From an uncultured Eubacteriales bacterium (GTDB lineage Bacteria; Bacillota; Clostridia; Christensenellales; CAG-138), in contig UQYI01000005.1 of the NCBI GenBank assembly GCA_900545265.1, forward strand, positions 1 through 64,000: DNA of 64,000 bases, read 5' to 3'. The notes under the pieces are model-generated. The model did no database searches. It was not told the DNA's origin and worked only from the letters and a program-made list of their open reading frames with translations. Positions 24,954 through 33,205 of the stretch are shown in pieces. The position numbers and the translations under genes are program-made. The stretch's first letter is position 1, and the number at the start of each line of letters is the position of its first letter.

Positions 24954-26014
24954 TTCTCCACCGCCTTAAAGATCAGCTTGAGCACGTTCTCCGTACCGTT
25001 GGCATTGGGGTAGGCCTTCATGGCTTCGGCAAAATCCTCCCGTTCCCGGTACAGCTTTTCCAGCAGTTCCTGCAGACGCTTCGGCGTCATCTTCTCCTGA
25101 TCCAGATACAGCGCAAAGCCCCGTTTTTCAAAATACTGGGCGTTCAGGATCTGATCCCCACGGCTGGCACTTAGAGGAAGGGGTACCAGCAATGCGGGCT
25201 TTTGCAGGGCCAGAAACTCAAAAACGGCATTGGCCCCCGCCCGGGACAGCAGAATATCCGCCGCCGCAAACAGATCCGGCAGTTCCTTATCTATATATTC
25301 AAACTGTACATAGCCCGGCTGAGCGGCTTTGGGATCCAGTTTTCCTTTGCCGCACAGGTGGATCACATCAAATTCCGGCAGCAGCAAAGGCAGCGCCGCC
25401 CGAAGCCCTTCGTTAAGAGCCTGCGCCCCGGAGGACCCGCCCATGACCAGCAGTACGGGCTTTTTCCCTTCCAGCCCGGCAAAAGACAAGCCTTTTTGCT
25501 TATCCCCCTGCAAAAGAGAATCCCGCACGGGGGTACCGGTGCAAACACCCTTGCCCCGCGGCACATACTCCAATGTATCCTCAAAGGTCACGCAGATCCT
25601 GTCGGCATACCGGGCAGCCAGCTTATTAGCCAGCCCCGGGGTATAGTCGCTCTCATGGCACAGCACAGGGCAAAGCCCTCTGGCCGCTGCCGCTACGGGA
25701 ACGCTCACATAGCCCCCCTTGCTGAAAAGCACATCGGGATGGGTCTCCTTCAGGATCCGGCGGGCCTGACAATAGCCCTTAAGCACCCGAAAGGGATCGG
25801 TAAAGTTTTTCCAGGAGAAATATCGCCGCAGCTTTCCCCAGGCTATGGCGTGATACGTCACATAGGGCAGCGGCTCGATGAGCTGCCGCTCTATGCCCTC
25901 CTTGGTGCCGATATAGTGGATGTTCCATTCCTTTTTGTCCAGCTTATCCATCAGCGCCAGGTTGGGGGTCACATGGCCCGCCGTGCCGCCGCCGGTAAAG
26001 ACTATGGTCTTCAT
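24950..26014 (-). CDS. murG: UDP-GlcNAc:lipid-I N-acetylglucosaminyltransferase MurG
   Basis: 354 residues from the ATG at 26014, MKTIVFTGGGTAGHVTPNLA, with the GGGTxGHxxPxLAL G-loop; the second G-loop is VMGGSSGAQALNE, and SRAGANAVFEFLALQKPAL binds UDP-GlcNAc. MurG makes lipid II on the inner membrane face. TGAGGAGAGGGAAA precedes the start. The PBP gene upstream on the same strand suggests a cell-wall unit, but murG lies outside a classical dcw cluster here. Confidence 0.96.
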   Translation of the reverse strand: MKTIVFTGGGTAGHVTPNLALMDKLDKKEWNIHYIGTKEGIERQLIEPLPYVTYHAIAWGKLRRYFSWKNFTDPFRVLKGYCQARRILKETHPDVLFSKGGYVSVPVAAAARGLCPVLCHESDYTPGLANKLAARYADRICVTFEDTLEYVPRGKGVCTGTPVRDSLLQGDKQKGLSFAGLEGKKPVLLVMGGSSGAQALNEGLRAALPLLLPEFDVIHLCGKGKLDPKAAQPGYVQFEYIDKELPDLFAAADILLSRAGANAVFEFLALQKPALLVPLPLSASRGDQILNAQYFEKRGFALYLDQEKMTPKRLQELLEKLYREREDFAEAMKAYPNANGTENVLKLIFKAVEK

Positions 26015-26080
26015 TTTCCCTCTCCTCATTCACAGGGGGCTCCCGATGCCGGAGGCCCCCGCTTTTATGTTTTTTGTATC

Positions 26081-28546
26081 TTATGCGCCAACGTTCCCCA
26101 GGGTGATGCCGGCGGTCATAATATCCTCTGTCACCGGCTCCTCCGTAAGGGTGTCATCCTTGAGCAGTGCCTGGGCAATCTGGAACTTCATCTGCGTCCA
26201 CTCGCTGACCTGTTTGGTCATATCCACTTCCAGCATGACCAGCACCAAACGCTCTTCACTGTCTTTCAGCTCCGTTCCATCCAGTTTGGCGCTGCGGTAG
26301 GCCACGAACCATGCGATCTCTTTGTTGGCTTCCTTGGCGTTTTGGGCCTTGTCCAACTCGGCCGTTCCGGTCTTGCCCGCACACAGATAGGTACGCCGCA
26401 CCCCCAGGAAGCGGCCGGTTCCAAAGCCGTCATATCCCTTTCCCATGGAGCGGGGCAGGGCTACCACGCCTTCCAGCATATCGTTGATGGTGGCGGCAGT
26501 AGAAGGTGCGCAGATGGTCTTCCATACCTCCGTTTCGTGCTGAGAAACCAGGTTGTATTCCGTATTCTCCTGCTGCCAGGTGCTCTCTATCACATAAGGC
26601 CTGCAGGTCTGCCCCTGATTATGGAAGGCCCCGATGTAGGCCGCCAGCTGCAGGGGCGTCAGCAGCAGCTCGCCCTGGCCATACCCCGTCATGGCCAGCA
26701 GATCATAGGATTCATCGCTGCTTTCGTTTTTGATCTGGGATTTCTGGGTGGGCAGGTCAAAGGGAACGCTCTCCCCCATACCCATGACCGTCAGGTATTT
26801 CTTGAAGGTATCCCAGCCGATCTTCATGGCACAGTAGGCAAAGTAGATATTGTCCGACTGGATCATGCAGTTTTTCATGTTCATGGGGCCCCGCCGGTTG
26901 GTGCTGTAAGTACGGGTAACCTTGGTGACCCCCGTATAGGCCATGGTGGGGCTTTTGGAAGGATTCCAGATCACATCGTCTCCCCGCAGATGTTCTTCAT
27001 CCTCCGGGAAAGCATCCTCCGTAGTCATGGTGCCGGATTCCAGCGTGGTAATGGCCGTCAGGGGCTTGAAAGTGGATCCCGGAGGATACAGGCCCTGAAT
27101 GATCCGGTTGAACAGCGGCTCCTGCGGGTCTTTGGACATGGCCGACCAGTCATCATCCGTCAGATCGCCCCGGGAGAAGGCATTAGGATCATATCCCGGG
27201 AAGGAGACCATGGCCTGTACGGCGCCGGTCTTGGGATTCATCACCAGCACGGCGCCGGTATAATCGTCCGTATACACAATGTTGTTGATGACCTGCTCCG
27301 TCCGCTGCTGCAGATTGATGTCTATGGACAGGTGCAGATCCTGGCCGTTTTTGGCCGGGATGTTATAAAGAACCTGCTTGGCGCTTCCTCTGGCCCCCTG
27401 GATGTAGGCAAAGCTGCCCTTTTCTCCCCGAAGGATATTCTCATAATGCTTTTCCAAACCCGCATAGCCCAGCCAGCTGTCACCATCGTAAAAAGGATCG
27501 TTGAGCCATTCTTCGTTCTTTTCCCCGGTTTTATCGTCATATTCATACAGATACTCCTTCTGAATGACGCCGGCATAGCCCAACAGGTGGCACAGGCTTT
27601 TCCCATAGGGATAAGAACGGACGGTACCGTAGTTTTTGGTATCCACGCCGATACCCTCTATGGCTGTGAGCTTTGCTTCCAGTTCATCGGTGAGCTCATC
27701 GGGATACAGGGTGGCGATCTTACAAAAGTCCTGATAGGTGCGGGCAAAGGCATTACGCACATCCGCTTCCGTCAGCCCCAGTTCCGGGATGGAGGCAAGC
27801 TGCTGCTCAAAGGGCAGATACCAGCTTTTTTCTTCCAGCTGGGCAGAAGTCAGATCTTCATCGTTGGCTTTAAACAGCGTTTTCACATCCGTGACCGCTT
27901 TATTGTCTCCCGCCAGCTGGATGCGGCTGGGCAGGCAGTAAACGGTAACGCAGTTGATATTGCTGGCCAGCAGATTGCCGTTGCAGTCAAAGATCTCACC
28001 CCGGCGGGGATAATTGATGCCGGAAAGCATCTTATCGCCCCATTCCATGGTGGGGAAGATCAGTGCCGGGCTCCACTGCACATACCATCCCTCCCGGTAT
28101 TCGGAGGTAATGGTAAAGCGGTAAGTCAGGTTTCCCGCCAGCTCCGTATAATAGGTCATGTCATAATCGGCCGAAGCAGTGATGGTGCCCCCGGCTGTGC
28201 TGACCACGTTGTAAGCCACATCCGTCAGACCCATGGCATCAAAGATACTGGTGTACTTCTCTTTGAATTCCGCCAGAGAGACCTTGTTGGTTCCGGAAGG
28301 GGTCTTTTCCCCGGTATTGTTTTGGATCTCCGGGTCAATGAGCGCATACGCCCCCTCAAAGTCCTTCATGGCCAGCAGCTGCACAAATTGCAGGCAGACC
28401 ACGGTACCGTCCCCCCTGCTGCCGGAACAGCCGGGAAGAACGCCGGAAAGCAGCAGCACCAAAGCCAGAAGCACAATGCCCTTCCGCTTCCATGCGCCAA
28501 TATGTGGGGAGCGCCCGGCCCCCTCTGTTTGCTTATACGTATACAT
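26081..28546 (-). CDS. Class B penicillin-binding protein with MecA-like N-terminal domain
   Basis: 821 residues. The N-terminal lipoprotein-like membrane segment LLALVLLLSGVLPGCSG is followed by an NTF2-like MecA_N domain (FEGAYALIDPEIQN ... FKEKYTSIFDAMG). A dimerisation domain (YPRRGEIFDCNGNLLASNIN) comes next, then the transpeptidase with STFK near residue 489 (PPGSTFKPLTAITTL), SDN (MIQSDNIYFAY) and KTGT (CAGKTGTAELD). It cross-links peptidoglycan. The MecA-like architecture is widespread in Clostridia and does not by itself show beta-lactam resistance. The ATG is immediately preceded by a -10 element, without a Shine-Dalgarno. Confidence 0.93.
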   Translation of the reverse strand: MYTYKQTEGAGRSPHIGAWKRKGIVLLALVLLLSGVLPGCSGSRGDGTVVCLQFVQLLAMKDFEGAYALIDPEIQNNTGEKTPSGTNKVSLAEFKEKYTSIFDAMGLTDVAYNVVSTAGGTITASADYDMTYYTELAGNLTYRFTITSEYREGWYVQWSPALIFPTMEWGDKMLSGINYPRRGEIFDCNGNLLASNINCVTVYCLPSRIQLAGDNKAVTDVKTLFKANDEDLTSAQLEEKSWYLPFEQQLASIPELGLTEADVRNAFARTYQDFCKIATLYPDELTDELEAKLTAIEGIGVDTKNYGTVRSYPYGKSLCHLLGYAGVIQKEYLYEYDDKTGEKNEEWLNDPFYDGDSWLGYAGLEKHYENILRGEKGSFAYIQGARGSAKQVLYNIPAKNGQDLHLSIDINLQQRTEQVINNIVYTDDYTGAVLVMNPKTGAVQAMVSFPGYDPNAFSRGDLTDDDWSAMSKDPQEPLFNRIIQGLYPPGSTFKPLTAITTLESGTMTTEDAFPEDEEHLRGDDVIWNPSKSPTMAYTGVTKVTRTYSTNRRGPMNMKNCMIQSDNIYFAYCAMKIGWDTFKKYLTVMGMGESVPFDLPTQKSQIKNESSDESYDLLAMTGYGQGELLLTPLQLAAYIGAFHNQGQTCRPYVIESTWQQENTEYNLVSQHETEVWKTICAPSTAATINDMLEGVVALPRSMGKGYDGFGTGRFLGVRRTYLCAGKTGTAELDKAQNAKEANKEIAWFVAYRSAKLDGTELKDSEERLVLVMLEVDMTKQVSEWTQMKFQIAQALLKDDTLTEEPVTEDIMTAGITLGNVGA

Positions 28547-28552
28547 ACTGTC

Positions 28553-28558
28553 ATTATA
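28553..28558 (-). promoter_or_regulatory. Extended -10 of the PBP gene, predicted leaderless
   Basis: TATAAT (28558-28553), preceded by TGC to give an extended -10 (TGCTATAAT), ends 6 nt before the ATG at 28546. The predicted start site is the A of ATG. The -35 is weak. Confidence 0.65.
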
Positions 28559-28637
28559 GCAGAATCCCCCGGTTTTGCACCCCCATAGAAAATAATTTGC
28601 AAAAAGTATGCTTTTTTGCTTCTGTTCGAGCATACCC

Positions 28638-29210
28638 ATGGGTATGGATATTCTGTTTGTGGGACTGCTGCTGGCAGGTATTTTGTGGACGCTGCTTACC
28701 CAGGGCGGAGAAGCAGCCATGGCTGCCCTTTTGCAGGGAGGCAGCGAAGCCGTAACTCTTTGCTTGAAAATGTGGGGCGGTTATATGTTCTGGCTGGGGC
28801 TTATGGAGGTAGGCAGCCGGGCGGGACTTATGGAAGGTCTTTCCCGGCTTCTGGCCCCCGTCATTAAAAAGCTTTTTCCTCGGGCAGGGAAGGCCGCCCC
28901 CGCCATCACCATGAATCTGGCCGCCAATATTTTGGGCATGGGCAATGCCGCTACCCCCTTTGGTCTGGAAGCCATGGAGCTGATGGAGCAGGAAAACCCC
29001 GTTCCCGGCACCGCTACTCATGAAATGTGCGCCCTGCTGATCCTTAACGCCGCCTGTCTGGAGCTGCTGCCCACCGGTCAGCTGGCCATGCGTCAGGCCT
29101 ACGGCAGCCTGCACCCTGCCTCCGTATGGCTGCCTACGCTCCTTTCCTCTGCCTGCGCCACGGGAGCGGCCATACTTCTGTGCCTGTTGTTGGGGAGGAA
29201 AAAAGCATGA
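28638..29210 (+). CDS. spmA: Spore maturation protein A
   Basis: About 190 residues with several membrane helices. TMNLAANILGMGNAATPFGL is the SpmA/nucleoside-gate signature, and NPVPGTATHEMCALLILNAA follows. SpmA and SpmB are needed for spore core dehydration in Bacillus and Clostridium. The start is uncertain: ATG at 28638, 28644 or 28608, none with a good ribosome site. It overlaps spmB by 4 nt. This is the best sign that the organism forms spores. Confidence 0.92.
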   Translation: MGMDILFVGLLLAGILWTLLTQGGEAAMAALLQGGSEAVTLCLKMWGGYMFWLGLMEVGSRAGLMEGLSRLLAPVIKKLFPRAGKAAPAITMNLAANILGMGNAATPFGLEAMELMEQENPVPGTATHEMCALLILNAACLELLPTGQLAMRQAYGSLHPASVWLPTLLSSACATGAAILLCLLLGRKKA

Positions 29211-29716
29211 GTTCTGCCCTGTTGCCGCTGCTTATTATGGCGCTGCTTTTGTGGGCGCTGTATAAAAAGGTTCCTGTATTCTCTGCCTTTTTGGAAGGCG
29301 CCGCCAAAAGCCTTCCTCTGTTGGGCCGCATCCTACCCTCTATGGCCGCCATGCTTACGGCCATCTCTCTTATTTGCAGCTGCGGAGCCTTAGATGCTTT
29401 TTGCACCTGGGTTGCACCCCTGTGCGGCAAAGTGGGGCTGGACAGCCGTCTGCTGCCCCTGTTGCTGCTGCGGCCTCTCTCCGGCAGTGCGGCGGCGGGC
29501 ATGACGGCGGAGCTGTATGAAGCTTTTGGGCCGGATTCGCTGGTGGGGCATCTGGCGGGAGTGCTCATGGGCTCTACGGAAACCATCTTTTACACGCTGG
29601 GACTGTACTTCGGCGCAGCGGGCATAAGACGCTCCCGGTATACTCTGCCGGCCGCCCTGCTCTGCACGCTCATTGCGGCTTTATCCGGTTTGTTTTTCGG
29701 CACGCTCCTGTACTGA
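29207..29716 (+). CDS. spmB: Spore maturation protein B
   Basis: 169 residues from the ATG at 29207 (MSSALLPLLIMALLLWALYK), with membrane helices throughout and the conserved LRPLSGSAAAGMTAELYEAF and GSTETIFYTLGLYFGAAG. GGGGAGGAAAAAAGC precedes the start, which overlaps the spmA stop (ATGA), so the two are coupled. It acts with SpmA in the inner spore membrane during core dehydration. Confidence 0.95.
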   Translation: MSSALLPLLIMALLLWALYKKVPVFSAFLEGAAKSLPLLGRILPSMAAMLTAISLICSCGALDAFCTWVAPLCGKVGLDSRLLPLLLLRPLSGSAAAGMTAELYEAFGPDSLVGHLAGVLMGSTETIFYTLGLYFGAAGIRRSRYTLPAALLCTLIAALSGLFFGTLLY

Positions 29717-29774
29717 ATGTTTCATTCTTGTTTCATTCTGAACTATTCCCTTATAAAAATGAACATATTTCAGA

Positions 29775-29803
29775 TTGACAGTCTGCATTTCTCATGGTAT
29801 CAT
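29775..29803 (+). promoter_or_regulatory. Promoter of the HTH-aminotransferase gene
   Basis: TTGACA (29775-29780), 17 nt, TATCAT (29798-29803); the predicted start site near 29810 gives a leader of about 54 nt before GGGAGGTTAAAA ATG. Confidence 0.85.
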
Positions 29804-29863
29804 GGGCAATAAATAATATATTATCTGCATTTTGAACTGTTTTTTCTTTATGGGAGGTTAAAA

Positions 29864-31357
29864 ATGAACGCAAAAGTCTTTTCGGATAAACTTCGGCAGG
29901 CCATGGAACAGCGGGGACTCACACAGGCGGAGCTGATCCGCCTGGCTGACAGCCGGGGGCTGAAGTTAGGCAAAAGCCAGGTAAGCCAGTACCTTTCCGG
30001 AAAGACACTTCCCCGCAAAGGCGTGCTGGAAGGTCTGGCGGGAGTACTGGGCACCCATCCCGCCTATTTTCTGGGACAGGTGGAGCTGGATCCACCCGCT
30101 CCGGCAGTTCCCCTTTCCCGCGAACAAAAGGAAGAGGAGCCGTCTTATTCCTTCAGCAAATCCCGCAAGCTGGAGCATGTGCTCTATGACGTCCGGGGAC
30201 CCGTGCTGGACGAAGCCACCCGCATGGAGCAGGCAGGCACCCATATTCTCAAACTGAACATCGGCAATCCCGCTCCCTTCGGGTTCCGTGCGCCGGATGA
30301 AGTGATCTATGACATGGGGCAGCAGCTTACCCAATGCGAAGGCTATTCCGATTCCCGCGGGCTGTTTTCTGCCCGGAAGGCCATTATGCAGTACGCCCAG
30401 CTTAAAGGGATCCCAGGGGTAGAGATACAGGATATCTATACGGGCAACGGCGTCAGCGAACTGATCAACCTGAGTCTGTCTGCCCTGCTGGACGCCGGAG
30501 ACGAAGTGCTGATCCCCGCTCCGGACTATCCCCTGTGGACAGCCTGTGTAACTTTGGCGGGGGGCACTGCCGTACACTATATCTGCGATGAAAGCGCCGA
30601 CTGGTACCCGGATATAGAGGATATCCGCCGGAAGATCACTAACCGGACCAAAGCCATCGTTGTCATTAACCCCAACAATCCCACAGGCGCCCTGTATCCC
30701 AGGGAACTGCTGGAGCAGATCGCCGAACTGGCCCGGCTGCATCACCTGATCCTCTTTTCTGACGAGATCTATGATCGTTTGGTCATGGACGGGGAAAAGC
30801 ATGTATCCATCGCTTCCCTGGCTCCGGATGTGTTCTGCGTGACCTTCAGCGGGCTTTCCAAGTCCCATATGATAGCGGGTTTCCGCATTGGCTGGATGAT
30901 CCTCAGCGGCCGCAAAAGTGTGGCCAAAGATTATATAGAGGGAATCAACATGCTCTCCAATATGCGGCTGTGCTCCAACGTACCGGCTCAGTCCATCGTT
31001 CAAACGGCGTTGGGCGGGTATCAAAGCGTGGAGCGGTATCTGGAAACGGGCGGACGCATCTATGAACAGCGGGAATATATATACCGGGCGCTGAACGATA
31101 TCCCCGGGCTCAGTGCCGTGAAACCCAAGGCCGCCTTTTATATCTTCCCCAAGCTGGATGCAAAGAAGTTCAATATAATGGACGATGAGCGCTTTGCCTT
31201 GGATCTGCTGCGGGAAAAGAAGATCCTTATCGTGCATGGCAGCGGCTTCAACTGGATCCACCCGGACCATTTTCGTGTGGTCTACCTGCCCCGCATGGAA
31301 GTGCTGGAAGAAGCGGCCGTTTCCCTGCGTGACTTTTTAAGCACCTACCGTCAGTAA
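29864..31357 (+). CDS. Fusion: XRE helix-turn-helix domain + class I/II aminotransferase
   Basis: 497 residues. Residues 1-70 are a Cro/C1-type helix-turn-helix (LTQAELIRLADSRGL ... KSQVSQYLSGKTLPRKGVLE). A linker runs to about 95. Residues 97-497 are a fold type I PLP enzyme like the alanine aminotransferase group (AlaA): NPNNPTG at 269-275, the PLP lysine in SGLSKSHMIAGFRIGWM (K333), and RVVYLP near the end. The order differs from MocR/GntR fusions, which use a winged helix. It may be a regulator sensing an amino acid or PLP, an active aminotransferase, or both. GGGAGGTTAAAA precedes the ATG. Confidence 0.9.
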   Translation: MNAKVFSDKLRQAMEQRGLTQAELIRLADSRGLKLGKSQVSQYLSGKTLPRKGVLEGLAGVLGTHPAYFLGQVELDPPAPAVPLSREQKEEEPSYSFSKSRKLEHVLYDVRGPVLDEATRMEQAGTHILKLNIGNPAPFGFRAPDEVIYDMGQQLTQCEGYSDSRGLFSARKAIMQYAQLKGIPGVEIQDIYTGNGVSELINLSLSALLDAGDEVLIPAPDYPLWTACVTLAGGTAVHYICDESADWYPDIEDIRRKITNRTKAIVVINPNNPTGALYPRELLEQIAELARLHHLILFSDEIYDRLVMDGEKHVSIASLAPDVFCVTFSGLSKSHMIAGFRIGWMILSGRKSVAKDYIEGINMLSNMRLCSNVPAQSIVQTALGGYQSVERYLETGGRIYEQREYIYRALNDIPGLSAVKPKAAFYIFPKLDAKKFNIMDDERFALDLLREKKILIVHGSGFNWIHPDHFRVVYLPRMEVLEEAAVSLRDFLSTYRQ

Positions 31358-31396
31358 CCCCGCAGATCACCCCTGTCAATTTTATCCCTATATGCT

Positions 31397-31473
31397 CAAA
31401 ACGCCTTAAAAGACGAACCGGTGCAGCTATACAAAAAGCCTTCTGCCCGAAATCGCCTCTTTAAGGCGTTTTT
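31397..31473 (+). terminator. Terminator-like inverted repeat after the aminotransferase gene
   Basis: AAAACGCCTTAAA pairs with TTTAAGGCGTTTT across about 48 nt and ends in a T-run. The long loop makes it imperfect, but it is the only candidate in the 155-nt gap to the convergent PAP2 gene. Confidence 0.5.
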
Positions 31474-31512
31474 ATGCTGCGGCGGCACCCACTTATTGTG
31501 CCCGTGTGCACA

Positions 31513-32019
31513 TCAGGATCGGTTCTGCCCGCACAGTTTCCTGGAAAGCAACTCTGCTGCCCAGCGATACAGCAACAGCAACCCTGCGCCGAGGAATATG
31601 CCGCCCACAATATCCGTGAGCCAGTGAACACCTGAAAAAAGTCTGCCCGTTACCATAAAGCCGGTAAACAGATCCACCGCCCACAACAGATTTTTCTGCA
31701 GCCGGGGTCTGCGGATGCGTCGTTTCAGCTGCATACGGGCCGTACCCATAACGCACAGGGTCAGCAACGTGGTGGAAGAAGGATAGGATGCCTCTAAAAT
31801 CCCCTGGATGTGTACGGGCCGGTAGTTGAGAGCCAGCTTTTCAAACAGCAGATACATCCCGATAACGAGCAGATAAAAGGCCCCCAGCGCCAGTATGTCC
31901 GGATCTACCAGCTGCAAACGCTTCCGCTGCAGCAGCTGTTTCAGGCCCAGCAGCCCAAAGGCAAAGCTAACGGCTACAGGGAACAGCCCCAGCCAGTCCG
32001 TAATGACATACAGCTCCAT
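31513..32019 (-). CDS. PAP2-family phosphatase (C-terminal, intact frame)
   Basis: A PAP2 membrane phosphatase with helices throughout. The three-part active site reads KLALNYRP (motif C1), YPSSTTLL (PSxH-like, His replaced) and FSGVHWLTDIVGG (motif C3, SGxHxxxD). PAP2 enzymes dephosphorylate lipid phosphates such as undecaprenyl pyrophosphate. The ATG at 32019 has no good ribosome site. The true N-terminus appears to be at 32181, but frame is lost twice between (next entry). YPSST rather than YPSGH lacks the usual catalytic base, so activity is uncertain. Confidence 0.8.
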   Translation of the reverse strand: MELYVITDWLGLFPVAVSFAFGLLGLKQLLQRKRLQLVDPDILALGAFYLLVIGMYLLFEKLALNYRPVHIQGILEASYPSSTTLLTLCVMGTARMQLKRRIRRPRLQKNLLWAVDLFTGFMVTGRLFSGVHWLTDIVGGIFLGAGLLLLYRWAAELLSRKLCGQNRS

Positions 32020-32181
32020 ATGTACCCCTGTAAATCGGTGAAAGGCGCTGTTCAGCGCCGCAGGACCCTTCCGGCCCTATGGGCCGCACGTCCACATAGC
32101 AGATCGCCGCCGTCCACAGTATAAAAGCAGCCAATGCACCCAGCGCCTGAAAAAAGTTGTTTGTTCCGTGTGACGATTCAT
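32020..32181 (-). pseudogene. Frameshifted N-terminus of the PAP2 gene
   Basis: A strong GGAGGAGGAAAGAAAC precedes the ATG at 32181 (MNRHTEQTT). After a T-run (ACTTTTTTCAGG) a sensible membrane sequence FQALGALAAFILWTAAICYV continues only in another frame. Near TGCGGCGCTGAAC the frame returns (ALNSAFHRFTGVH) to join MELYVITDW at 32019. Two opposite indels fit this. The gene would otherwise span 31513-32181 (222 codons). They could be sequencing errors or recent decay. Confidence 0.6.
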
Positions 32182-32249
32182 GTTTCTTTCCTCCTCCATG
32201 TATGGCAGATGTCTCCTACAGTCTGCCAGCCGGGAATGAAAAAGAAAAG

Positions 32250-32275
32250 AAACCTGTCGTCACGACAGGGATACG
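32250..32275 (-). terminator. Terminator of the XRE membrane regulator
   Basis: CCTGTCG and CGACAGG flank a 3-nt loop and are followed on the minus strand by TTTCTTTTC, just after the stop at 32283. Confidence 0.65.
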
Positions 32276-32282
32276 AAACGTA

Positions 32283-32888
32283 TCAGGAGCGTTTCAGCAG
32301 CAAAAGCATCTTGATCAGCAGAAAAACCAGAGTAAGAGCGCCTGCATAAGGCTGGCGGCCTACCATAAACAGCAGCGTCCCGGCGGCACTCAAGGCAAGA
32401 GACCCCCTGTCCTTCCATCGCTGCCAGAAAGAGAAGGCACTGTTTTGCAGGGTCAGAAGCAATATTCCCCAAAGCAGTGAGACGGCGATCAGCGCAAAAA
32501 AGGCGGCCCGCATATAAAGAGATGTTCCCTGCAGGACAAGCAGCGAAACGCTCCTCACTGCGTCTTCCGTCCTTTCTCCAAAGACAGGGAGAAAGAGCAG
32601 CAGCACTCCGCTTATATCCAATAAGCCAAAAACCAGACTGCAGGTGCGGCTCTGCGCCTGCCTGCCGTCTTCCTCTGCAATGGCCAGCACCGTATCGCAG
32701 GAAAGCAGAGAATCCAGGGATACGGAAAAGTATTTGGCAATGGCTTTAAGCGAATCGATCCCCGGATATCCCCGGCCGGATTCCCACTTGAAAACAGCCG
32801 CCCGGGAAACAAACAGCTGTTCCGCCAGTTCTGCCTGCGTGAGTCCCCGTTCTTTTCTGAGCAGCTGCATTTTTTCCCCGAATTCCAT
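32283..32888 (-). CDS. XRE-family regulator with C-terminal membrane domain
   Basis: 201 residues from the ATG at 32888, MEFGEKMQLLRKERGLTQAE, with a standard helix-turn-helix (LAEQLFVSRAAVFKWESGRG) in residues 1-70. A linker is followed by four predicted membrane helices (LLDISGVLLLFLPVF; AAFFALIAVSLLWGILLL; ALSAAGTLLFMV; ALTLVFLLIKMLLLL). Membrane-tethered XRE regulators of this design are common in Clostridia and often control nearby transporters. AAGGAAGGAGAGG lies upstream. Its target is unknown; ABC exporters lie next to it. Confidence 0.88.
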   Translation of the reverse strand: MEFGEKMQLLRKERGLTQAELAEQLFVSRAAVFKWESGRGYPGIDSLKAIAKYFSVSLDSLLSCDTVLAIAEEDGRQAQSRTCSLVFGLLDISGVLLLFLPVFGERTEDAVRSVSLLVLQGTSLYMRAAFFALIAVSLLWGILLLTLQNSAFSFWQRWKDRGSLALSAAGTLLFMVGRQPYAGALTLVFLLIKMLLLLKRS

Positions 32889-33126
32889 AAGCGCCTCTCC
32901 TTCCTTTTGATGTATCATGGTAGCATAAAACCGTAAAAAATGTCACTCTTGCCTTTGCAGGCAAGTAAAGGCAGGAGTTTTGTATGCCGGCCGCGCAGCC
33001 AAAATTCCGTTCATGTCTATTTATTTGTACGGAATTTCGTTTTTGTGCCTCTGTTCAAGCTGAATACCCATATTTTATACACCTGCAGCAAAACAAACGG
33101 AATATTGGTATACAACGCTGTATCCT

Positions 33127-33168
33127 GAAAAAACGGCAGCATGGACTATCTGTATAGTCCATGCTGCC
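33127..33168 (-). terminator. Strong terminator of the first ABC exporter operon
   Basis: GGCAGCATGGACTAT pairs perfectly with ATAGTCCATGCTGCC around CTGT, followed on the minus strand by GTTTTTTC. The rest of the 32919-33205 gap is AT-rich, with no gene seen. Confidence 0.92.
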
Positions 33169-33205
33169 CCATGCAATTCGATTTGCGGATACCCCTTTTC
33201 CGTCT

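Noticed and set aside
25202..28588. Plus-strand open frame of 1128 codons
   Set aside because: It is antisense to murG and the PBP gene, which carry full motif sets. GC-rich codon bias leaves the opposite strand free of stops. The translation is rich in His, Gly and Gln without any family pattern.
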